Assembly (NCBI RefSeq): GCF_042100115.1
Contig: NC_091275.1
Span: 124,001-188,000, forward strand
DNA from: Alternaria dauci
Lineage: Eukaryota; Ascomycota; Dothideomycetes; Pleosporales; Pleosporaceae
DNA length: 64,000 bases
Direction of reading: 5' to 3'
Every line of letters starts with the position of its first letter. Position 1 is the first letter of the stretch. The position numbers and the translations under genes are program-made. Positions 27,501 through 36,348 of this stretch are shown here, piece by piece. The notes beneath the pieces are model-generated. The model saw only the letters and a list, made by a program, of their open reading frames with translations, made no database searches and was not told the origin of the DNA.

Positions 27501-28224
27501 GGAGGGTTTGAGAGCGCTGTGCTCAGACGCCTTCTCGCGGCGTTTGCGACGTTCGCTGCCTGACAGAAGAGGGTCTACTGTGCTATCGACAGGGTGCATA
27601 ACAATAAACCAAGATTCGCGCGTTCCACCCTTTGCAAGACGGAAGGTACGATGCTCCATATCAAACGACAGTCCGTGGCTGTGTTTAGCGCTGTATGGAG
27701 CTCGCCAGTGTTTAAAGCTGATTGTTACGTGGTCGAAGAACGTAGAGAACTTCACAATGGGTTGGAGCGGCCGGCCGATGATAATGATAAGGTCGAGGTG
27801 GAACTCAGGGATAAATTTGTCCTCAGGCTTGGCTGGTCGGGACCCAACGCGCCTCGATCCGTAGTCTATCGTGTATCGCTTCTGCAGCATTCCAATAGCC
27901 TTACTGCCGTTAAATTCGGGGCTGTCTATCATCTTGATAAATCCCTTCACTACTACGTAGTTACTATATGCGTACAAGTAGGATGCTCTTAAACTCACCA
28001 GGTAGTCGGTGGTCACCTCCGCTGTGGTCAATAGCCCAGGTAAGTTGATTATTCGCTATTGCGTCTTCGTCCCCAAGGCTGCTCTCGTGGTATTCTTCTC
28101 CATCATGCTCGTCAGGTTCTCTATCGTGCTCATCAGGTTGCACATCTTGGTACAGGCCGTCCTCCTCTCCAGCACTGCTGTTATCGTAATCGCTATCGTT
28201 TTGTTGTGCAAGATCTAAAGACAT
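24593..28224 (-). CDS. Element gene A, orphan 1,170-aa protein, complete copy
   Basis: Three exons (27999-28224, 25542-27949, 24593-25471) total 3,513 nt, giving 1,170 aa. Splicing out 27950-27998 (phase 1) joins the acidic N-terminus to KGFIKMIDSPEF; splicing out 25472-25541 (phase 0) joins ARQEAQEQ to PLTQYREYESIF. Seen regions: an acidic N-terminal ~75 residues; a globular part with GRPLQPIVKFSTFFDHV and HGLSFDMEHRTFRLAKGG; the DDETSDS repeat plus Asn/Ser linker; a long globular part with aromatic-rich segments (FYPLAFHPSYGNF, YCFTGFPRSLVG); and a C-terminal helical part ending in a basic-acidic tail. No catalytic motif is recognised, and no transposase triad or tyrosine-recombinase signature stands out. 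The protein is intact in the complete copy, with no stops, so it is probably functional. Confidence 0.78.
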
Positions 28225-31200
28225 GATGATAAGAACAGTATTATATAAAATAGTACGTTGGCTAAGGGCTGAGGATCTTGTAGGGTAGATCGATAGATGA
28301 TGATCGAGAATCACAATATCCAGTGCAGAGGAAAGAGGAGAGGAACAGTGTCTATTGGGTTAGGGCTAGGGTCAGATACGGATTACTTCCTCCAAGCCCC
28401 TCGTTGTTTCTGTCGAGTCTTTTCGCTTGGAGAAGCACTGCCCTCTACAGCTACCTGGTCGCCAAGGGTGTGTTTCTTACGGTGTTTCTTTCGGGTCTTT
28501 TCGCTTAGAGAAGCACTGCCCTTTACAGCTACCTGGTCGCTAAGGGTGCGTTTCTGACGGTGTTTCTCTCGGGCTGCAGCAAGGTCGCTTAGACTCAAGT
28601 CCTCAATCCCCCTGTTTTGAACTTTGGTCTGCTGGGATGCCTTGGGTATGCGCGGCTCAGTTGAGGGGTGAGAAATTAGCTCTGGGGTAAGCTGGTCCGA
28701 ACTCGACCGTGCTGAAACGCTACGTGCCGCTTCAGAGACTGTCAGATTGAGCTCTCTCTCTCTGCTAGACTCGGCGTTAGAGTGCCTTGCGGGCAGCGGA
28801 ACCTCTTGACTTGTATTATCAGAGTCTTCTAGAGTGTGTCTAGACATCCATTCAGTGATTGCGACCTGAATTGTCTCTAGCAAGTCGTTTGCTGCCCTAG
28901 TAGACTGGAGCGCAGGTTCGTTGACGACTTCAGGGACCTGACAGATAGCATCACACGCGATTTGTGCGATTGTAGGCGTTCGCGCTATGTAGGTATCGCT
29001 TTGAATTAGGCACGCCAAGTGCTTGTTGTGCAAGGTTGGCCCTGTGAAACTGGTCACAATTGACAGCAGTTCTCTCCACACCTTATGCTGGAAGCGTGCG
29101 CCGTAGTTCTTGATCTCTGCACTTGGGTACTCGTCAATATAGCGGTCTAGTATAGAGCTTGTGAATGCTTCCGCATTTTGCTGTACGTGTTGCAGTACTT
29201 CTTGTTGGAGGTCAAGAGATTTTTGATCAGCCTGGCCGGCATGCCTGCTCTGCAGCACGGGCACTAGATACTTCCGCAGTGCGGGTTTGTTGTTGTCGCT
29301 GTCAGACACCTTGGCGGATCCGCTGTTTACCCATTGGCTGACGTGGGTCATAATACTCCTCATAAGCTTCCCCTCTTTCTTCGGGGTTTTTAAGAGAGCG
29401 AGGATGTTTGTGTACGTGTGTGTGGGCTTTGAAAGTACAGTGGAGTATAGCGCATGGTAGGCCTCATTGCTTAGAGTTGGGAAGAAGCCCTGCCGGCGCG
29501 TATGGGAAGGGCCAGGATCCTTGTCTAACTCCTCGCCAGGGTAGAACAGGTCTTGTACGTCATGGGGACTTCGTGCCTGGGGCAGGCTAGCTAGCGTGTT
29601 CCAGTCTGCTAAACTGGCGTCAACCCCATACTGCTTTCGAATAGATGTAGAGATGCGAAGTACGTTCTCAAACGCAGCGAACCAATGCTAGACAGTAGAT
29701 TAGCAAGACAGGTCAGAGTATTTCGGCGGCGGGTTACACATACGTCATCTATCCGACAACTAGCCATCCACTCAAAAGTGGAGAGATTAAACGTTGCCTG
29801 CCCAATTGCGGTAGAACACCAACGCGTAAGCAGGGGCTGCCAGTTTTGATTTCTCCACAGGGTAACTAGCCGCCGTATTGGGAACTTGACGCGGCTACTA
29901 AGCTGAAGATGCTCTCTCATCTCTTTCTCAACTGACTTGCTTGAGCCTTGAAAGAGATTGGCGTTTGTGCAGAACAGGCTGGTTAACTCGGACCATATCT
30001 GGCCATGATTGTCAGGGAGCGTAATATCGGCCCGATTCGCCCGAAGTTTAACACGAGTGTCTGGTGGTAGCGTGTCTAAAAAGGTTAGGGGCTGTTGTTC
30101 ACAGTACGCGCGTTAAGGGGCACCCGCCTTTATCGTAGATGCGGCACACCCACCACCTCTCCTCTTCTCCTAACTGCCGAAGGCGAAGATACTCTTTGAA
30201 TGCCTCTACACGATGGTGACCCGTAATAAGTTCCGCTGTCCCTCCAGTCACGCTTTTCCAGCTCTTGAACGACGGCCATTCCAATCCTTCCTTATCCGCA
30301 AACGTGGCAGAAGTAACTGTGCTCTGAGCTGGCAATTCCACCTTCAGATGATGAAGCATCTGCTCTACGTGTTCCTTAGAACAGGCAATCTGCAGTTGGT
30401 GGCTAGGGTCTCGTCGAAGAATACCAGTTTCGTTAAAGATCTCGCAGAGGCGGCGCTGGTGTGCTGTGTCAATAGACCTATTGACACCAAAACTCCATTC
30501 TGCGCTAAGCGCATCGATTGGAAACTTCGCTATAGCGAGTAGGTATGGCGCAGCTTGTTCGTGGATAGGAGTTGTCTCTTCAATCTCTGGATCATTCGTA
30601 CGCTGCCGTTTGCTGTTTTTGGTTAAAACGTTTGCTAGAGGGCGCTTCATTGCAACGTTGTTAGAAAGAACACAGAAACTAAGGTAAGTGGAAAAGAGAT
30701 AAGAGAAGGTAAGAAAGCAATAGAGAGGTACTACACAAGGTATAAGTAGGCGAGAAGCCGTCTATTCTTGCATAGGCCGCTGTAAGTCTAGCGGTGAGTG
30801 TTAGTCACTCTCGCCCCCAAGGGCAGCACCTTACGGCAATCCGCGGCTACTATCTCGCCCCTGGGGGCAGCACTCTACGCCTACTATCTCGCCCCCGGGG
30901 GCAGCACTCTACGGCTACTATCTCGCCCCCGGGGGCAGCACTCTACGGCTACTATCTCGCCCCCGGGGGCAGCACTCTACGGCTACTATCTCGCCCCCGG
31001 GGGCAGCACTCTACGGCTACTATCTCGCCCCTGGGGGCAGCACTCTACGGCTACTATCTCGCCCCCGGGGGCAGCACTCTACGGCTACTATCTCGCCCCC
31101 GGGGGCAGCACTCTACGGCTACTATCTCGCCCCTGGGGGCAGCACTCTACGGCTACTATCTCGCCCCTGGGGGTAGCACTCTACGGCTACTATCTCGCCC

Positions 31201-31701
31201 CCGGGGGCAGCACTCTACGGCTACTATCTCGCCCCCGGGGGTAGCACTCTACGGCTACTATCTCGCCCCTGGGGGCAGCACTCTACGGCTACTATCTCGC
31301 CCCCGGGGGCAGCACTCTACGGCTACTATCTCGCCCCCGGGGGCAGCACTCTACGGCTACTATCTCGCCCCTGGGGGCAGCACTCTACGGCTACTATCTC
31401 GCCCCTGGGGGCAGCACTCTACGGCTACTATCTCGCCCCCGGGGGCAGCACTCTACGGCTACTATCTTGCCCCTGGGGGCAGCACTCTACGCCTACTATC
31501 TCGCCCCCGGGGGTAGCAACTTGCAGTAACTTGCAGCAACCCGCGCCTACTATCTCGCCCCTGGGGGCAGCACTCTACGCCTACTATCTCGCCCCTAAGG
31601 GTAGTACTCTATAGATACTATCTTACCCCTAGGGGTAGACCTCTATAGCTACTCTCTTACCTCTAACCCTATGCTAGTTATACTGTTTACCTCTATAGTA
31701 T
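25169..31701. repeat. 25-kb element, second copy of the repeated part
   Basis: This is the direct repeat of 1-6,533. The copies are so similar that every ORF coordinate in it equals the left one plus 25,168. Identity stops at 31,702. Because both genes in the repeat are intact in both copies, the duplication is recent or maintained. Confidence 0.97.
28383..30650 (-). CDS. Element gene B, ParB/sulfiredoxin-like domain protein, second copy
   Basis: Same structure as the left copy: exons 30128-30650, 29744-30075 and 28383-29687, 719 aa. No coding difference from the left copy was noticed. The ParB-like box TGHHRVEAF is at 143-151. The GC-AG first intron (30076-30127) is unchanged, so if that donor were a disabling mutation both copies share it. 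The stop is 158 bp upstream of the gene A start; the palindromic array begins about 158 bp upstream of the ATG. Alternatives to a partition function are a sulfiredoxin-fold nuclease or a transcriptional regulator. Confidence 0.72.
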
Positions 31702-31814
31702 CTCGCCCCTAAGGGTAGTACTCTATAGATACTATCTTACCCCTAGGGGTAGACCCCTATAGCTACTATCCTACCTCTAACCCTATCCTAGTTATACTGT
31801 TTACCTCTATAGTA
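30808..31814. repeat. 34-bp palindromic array, second copy, with extra terminal 113-bp duplication
   Basis: This repeats the left array, but the final 113 bp (31588-31700, from TCTCGCCCCTAAGGGTAG to TACCTCTATAGTA) is duplicated at 31701-31813 with a few C/T changes. After 31,814 the sequence changes abruptly to transposon remnants, so this is the visible right boundary of the element array. Confidence 0.9.
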
Positions 31815-31836
31815 TGCGCTTCATGAAACTCGTGAC

Positions 31837-32170
31837 TTGAAGCCAGACGAAAGATTTGTATATATCTGTATCGCACAAAGACATGGTGTTGCACGTTCTA
31901 CGTTGTCGCACGCGCACCGACACGTGCAGGTGCCCCGGGAGGTTACCGTGTCCGTGCACACGATGCACGCCGTCAGTCAATGCACGCGATCGCGATTTCG
32001 TCCCATCTTTACACTCCCCTACGACTCAACGCCACTATGCCTATAGAAGAAACCCTTGCAGAGCTAGACGCTCTCGACCCTAGCGATGAGCTTTGCTACG
32101 CAACAATAGCTAAAGAAGTATGGTGTTGCGTCGTGTTCCCTTACACCGCAAACAGGTGCCTTTAAGTAGT
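31837..32170 (+). pseudogene. Two fragments of pogo-type transposase N-termini (HTH)
   Basis: The frame from 31837 reads KPDERFVY...IAQRHGVARSTLSHAHR, matching the helix-turn-helix (psq type) that opens fungal pogo/DDE-1 transposases. A second start at 32039 reads MPIEETLAELDALDPSDELCYATIAKE, the typical N-terminus of the same family, and then loses frame. These look like two nested, decayed copies rather than one gene. The family match is from memory of common fungal sequences. Confidence 0.6.
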
Positions 32171-32352
32171 TTCTTTCCCATATTTTGCCAAAATCGATCC
32201 AGCTAGTCTCGTGCTGGCGCAACCCCTCTCTCCAGGAGTTTCCAGAACTTGGGATGCTCGAGCATGTCGAAATAATGTTCTACTCTCCTCCCTCTATCAT
32301 CAGTCTCTAGGGCGACCGTCGAAGCAAGAGGCCACTCGAGGCCGGAAGTATC

Positions 32353-32831
32353 TCACCCGGGCGACGAGAAAGCTGTTGTCAAGTTTTTGCTAACGAAGTC
32401 TGAGCTCGTACATCCTGTGCGGATCAAGTTCGTACCCTCTATAGCCTTCAGCATCGCGTCATCTGTGAAGAAGCTGAATAAGCTACCGGGCCAGAGGTGG
32501 GCACGATACTTTGCAATGCGGAATTTAGAGATTAAAGCGAGAGCGTTAGGCCGGTCGGCTGGCACCGCCTTGAGAGATACATGTATGGAAAGATGACCGC
32601 TGGTTCGAGGTCGTTGAGAAAGTGCTTCAAGCCCTAGCTGTTGTACTGGAAAGTAGCTATAACATGAAAGAGACAGGCTTGATGTTGAGCATGCTAAGTT
32701 GTGCTAAAGTGCTAGTAGGTAAGGACGGCCCGGGCTCCCGTCGTCGCGCGGGCATCAAGCAAACAATGGTGAAAGTCGTTGAATGTATCAATGTCGATGC
32801 CAGGGTACTACCGCCTCTCATCCCAGCTTAG
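32353..32831 (+). pseudogene. Pogo/DDE-1 transposase fragment
   Basis: Two overlapping frames carry a split transposase. One ends with KLPGQRWARYFAMRNLEIKA. The other continues WFEVVEKVLQALAVVLE, then YNMKETGLMLSMLS (family consensus YNMDETG, whose D is the first catalytic Asp, here K) and VLVGKDGPG...RRAGIKQTM, ending VVECINVDARVLPPLIPA. A frameshift and the lost Asp show it is dead. The rest of the DDE domain is missing. Confidence 0.72.
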
Positions 32832-34217
32832 GAATCTACAATATTGAGTCACAGGGTTTATATACCTGGAAAGATCTAACTGCTTCACTATAATGCTTAC
32901 ATGCCTCCGAGACATCGACCCATTAGAGACCAATCTTGCGTCGTCCTAAGGGCAAGGTATTAAAAATTAGTAAGAAAAATCTCCTAAAGTCTTAATAGAG
33001 GGCTCCTTACCTTATAAGAGTTTAAAGGATACATAACTACTACTATAGTTCTTAATGCACTCCTCTCCAGATCCGCACCAGCTACTATCAAGTGCACCTT
33101 TTCCAGACGTTACTCCTACGCGTACATCGTCGATAAACACTATAAAGTTCTAGCATCTTTATCTAGAATTAGCTACTAATAAGATACTGTCCTTAGGGTT
33201 CTTAACAATATCTAAGGAAATAGTACTAGGCTTAAGCGTATTAGCTTTACGAGGCATTAAGATTTCTATCTATAGATAGATAATTCCTGTAGTGCATAGT
33301 TTACCCTTTATCTATTCTCCGTCTCCTAGACCTAAGAACATAGGGATAGAGCCCGTAAAATTAGGACGAGTTTAGTTAAACTTTGCTCTATCCTAGCAAG
33401 TGTAAGAGCATTGCTCGTCAACAGGAAGCGGTTTAGCGCACGAGAGAGATAGAATGTACCCTAAAACCATGTATTAGTCAGAACTATTCATCTGCAAGGA
33501 TACAGGAGGATCACCATTCGGGCACGTTAGCTGTGGGGCTGAGTGTAGGTTTGATGGAGATTGCGCATTCGTGATGCGGCAGAATAAAAGGGAAGTGAGG
33601 AACAAAAAGGTCTGCATGGTGTTGCTTCTTTTAAATGGGTTAACGATGGTATAGATCCACGCATGGAGTTGATATAGTGTCCTTCAGGCAGGGATTCTAC
33701 TCGTTGCCTTTGGCACAGCGTCGGAACCCCTCTGTCCGACTTAATTCTTTGTCCCTAATGTCGGTGATGTACGTGATAAGTTGTTCCTATGGCGCGGTCC
33801 ATACCGGGTAAAGTGTTGTCAATCTGAAAAGAAAGCATTAGAGGATCGACTTCAACAATCCAAGACTTTGTCACTCATTCTGATCCGGAAGCTGTGGTTG
33901 GCAAAAACAAAACTATCAAAAGCAATGATTCGGGAGCAAAGGTTTCCCCAAAACCAGATTTTCCGAAAGGAATTCTCACGATAAAAGGGTAGGGTTAGCT
34001 TCGGAACTCCCCTCTCTATGCTGGGTGCATTGCCTGTATATAGACATTGTCACGTAGATCCTATTTAGCGGATTATCTATCGCGTGAATGTTCGGAAGAG
34101 GGGCCGTGGAAAATGTTACGAACTAAACATATAAGAGTGTAGCTCGCTCGGAGCTTGTTTTTATTCATCAAAACACATTAACTATCGTTAAGCTCTGCCT
34201 ATCTACTCGAACTTATT
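32832..34217. other. Intergenic, no supported gene
   Basis: Mixed composition, partly AT-rich (32950-33420). A 67-codon ORF at 33781-33984 (lysine-rich) has no recognisable features and I do not call it a gene. The last 100 bp presumably form the promoter of the WSC gene; TATAAGAG is at about 34130. Confidence 0.4.
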
Positions 34218-34965
34218 ATGAGATCCTCCTGGATTCTCTTTATCTCTGGTCTCTGTGCTAAAGTCTACGGCACAGATATACAACAACAAGTACTCGGCAG
34301 TTCTCTTGACTTGTCTAGCATCTCATACACGTGCGATAATGGTAGTTAGAAACTTCGCTTAAACTTAGATTCGTAGAAGCTTACTAAGATAAATAGGTGC
34401 AAAGCCATCTATTACCTGTACGGATCCCGCGCTCTACGAACACAGCTGCTCCTGCACTTGCACAAACGGCATTAACTTTAATCAACTACTCCCTCTACCG
34501 TCTCAGAACACTTCCGCCTCCGTTATAAATGAATGCCTGCTAGAGAAAGAGCAATGGCTTGAACGCGAGCAGGAACTCGCTGCTGAAATCGCCTTAAAGC
34601 AGCAGGAGCTCCTAGACCGCGAGCAAGAGTTTGTTAAGCGCGAACAAGACCTGGTGGATAAAATGAGTAAATGCACCAAAACCACATATAAGGGCTGTTA
34701 CAATGGAGGTCCCGCCAGCAAGTATCACAAGATCGAGAAGTATACAGTGGATGCATGCGCAAAGAGCTGCTCGGGTAAGGAATACACAATAATGAGTATT
34801 GTTGGTACGACCTGTTACTGTGGAAACGACCGTAACATACTTGGAAAGATAACAAAGGTCGCAGATGGAAACTGTGCTCTGCAATGCTTAGATGGTTCTG
34901 GTCAGAAGTGTGGAGGTGGAAGCGGCATGTATAGGTCACTTTATTACTTAGACAAATGTTTCTAA
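34218..34965 (+). CDS. Secreted WSC-domain protein with coiled-coil
   Basis: Two exons (34218-34341 and 34397-34965) give 230 aa. The 55-bp intron is GTAGTT...AAATAG (phase 1) with a TTACTAAG branch-like site, and it joins YTCDNG to AKPSITCTDP. Residues 1-18 are a signal peptide (MRSSWILFISGLCAKVYG). A Cys-rich stretch (HSCSCTCTNG) follows, then a heptad-like Glu/Gln-rich coiled-coil (EREQELAAEIALKQQEL). The C-terminal ~90 residues form a WSC domain: YKGCYNGG, CAKSCSGKEY, TTCYCGNDRN, CALQCLDG, KCGGGSGMY. WSC domains bind carbohydrate and occur in cell-wall sensors and extracellular enzymes. There is no membrane segment, so it is probably secreted. It is intact within transposon debris, a location typical of fungal effector genes. 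Function unknown. Confidence 0.82.
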
Positions 34966-34977
34966 ATGGGAAAAGTT

Positions 34978-35290
34978 AATGTGTACCACTGCGAGCCTGC
35001 CACTTATAACGATCCCAAGAATCGACAACGTTAAACTTGGGGATGATGACATGCTTCTTGAATAACTCAAACCGCTAGTGGAAGTAATATGCGACGAGGT
35101 CGGGGTTGTCCCTCACGAAATCCTGTGCTAGGCGTGCCTGCATAGCAGATGTTGCGGTCTTCCACTCTTCGTACCGCAGCATAAAACGTAACAAATTATT
35201 CCAGTGATAATCCGCAGCGGAGAGAGTAATGAAGAGGTGCGGAGCCTTTAACTGGCGGACCTGCAAAAATTTAGGAGGGCCCTTTGACAC
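34978..35290 (-). pseudogene. Helitron helicase-like N-terminal domain fragment
   Basis: The minus-strand frame reads GPPKFLQVRQLKAPHLFITL then SAADYHWNNLLRFMLRYEEW, which matches the Helitron-like N domain (its LFxTLSAADxHWxxL block). After an in-frame stop at about 35075 it continues RFELFKKHVIIPKFNVVDSW and YKWQARSGTH. No replication-initiator HUH motif or helicase is left. It is a short dead remnant. Confidence 0.75.
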
Positions 35291-35589
35291 AGCCTATCCT
35301 ATATGAGGCGACGAAAGAGGCCTACCCACTATAAGGCGACGAAAGAGGCCTGATTCATGCTAAACCAGGCTAAGCGTTAGGGTTTCCGCCCGCATCCGGT
35401 AAGCACGTAACCCCCGATTCGCGAATCTCGACACCCCTAATTCGTTTTAACATAAAGCTCTACAGTACTTAATATCTAACTATATAAGGTTATAGGATGT
35501 AGGGTCTATATCCTTAAAGAACTAGTCTGTGCGTAAGAAAATTAGCTAGATATCCTAGCTATATATCCTCTATTTAGTCCTAGTGTCTT

Positions 35590-35755
35590 TTAGAGTAAGG
35601 ATATTTAGTCTAATAGTAAGGATACTTAGTTTAATAGTAAGGATATTTAGTCTAATAGTAAGGATACTTAGTCTAATAGTAAGGATACTTAGTTTAATAG
35701 TAAGGATACTTAGTCTAATAGTAAAGATACTTAGTTAAGTAGTAAGCTTATAAGA
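35590..35755. repeat. 21-bp tandem repeat, about eight copies
   Basis: Units of about 21 bp (AAGGATACTTAGTCTAATAGT and close variants) follow one another with C/T variation. The flanking sequence from 35400 is AT-rich and RIP-like. Confidence 0.85.
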
Positions 35756-35861
35756 TTATTTTAGTCCTAAAGTAAGGTTAAAATAATATACTAGTATAAA
35801 AGAGTAAAGATTATATACTATAGGTAGGGGTAAATAGAAAACCTTTCTAAGTACCCCTATT

Positions 35862-36348
35862 TATTATATAGGGTTTTACTATACTTCTCTAAGCTTAGTC
35901 TATACTAAGGTAAGTTAGGCTTAGGGAATAGTCTATAAGGTAGGATATAGAATAATTAGGTAGAAAAGAGTTATTATTATAACTAAGAGATAATTGCTAC
36001 TAATTCTATAAATAATAGAATAACTAGTTAATAATCTATATAAGAGATAGACTATTTAAGTTAACTATAATAAGTATAATAAGAAGATCTAATATATTCT
36101 TATACTTATTACTAGAGGTCTTATCCTCTTTAGCTTCCCTCTACTACTTACTCTTAAGGGAGGTTTAAGAGGATATAACTTCCTTTATACTACTAGCTTT
36201 ACTTTTTTAGTAAGAGGCTAGTTCTTAGTAAGAGGCTAAATACCTTAATAGTACCCTATATTAATCTTTACCTTCTAATATAGTTACCTAATAGTCTCTT
36301 ACTATATAACCTATATTAAGGAGAGATCCTTTATATTACTTTATAATA
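35862..36348 (-). repeat. Left LTR (3' LTR of the minus-strand retroelement)
   Basis: This matches 42590-43077 along its whole length, from TATTATATAGGG to TTATAATA, with scattered C/T and G/A differences and about 1 bp of indel. The right copy keeps more C and G, so this copy is the more heavily mutated. Confidence 0.9.

Noticed and set aside
1..31814. Starship element
   Set aside because: No DUF3435-type tyrosine recombinase (captain) is visible in any of the five genes, and the head-to-tail organisation is not typical. A captain beyond the window edge cannot be excluded.
32832..34217. 33781-33984 lysine-rich ORF as a gene
   Set aside because: 67 codons, no recognisable motif, no convincing intron connection; could be transposon debris.
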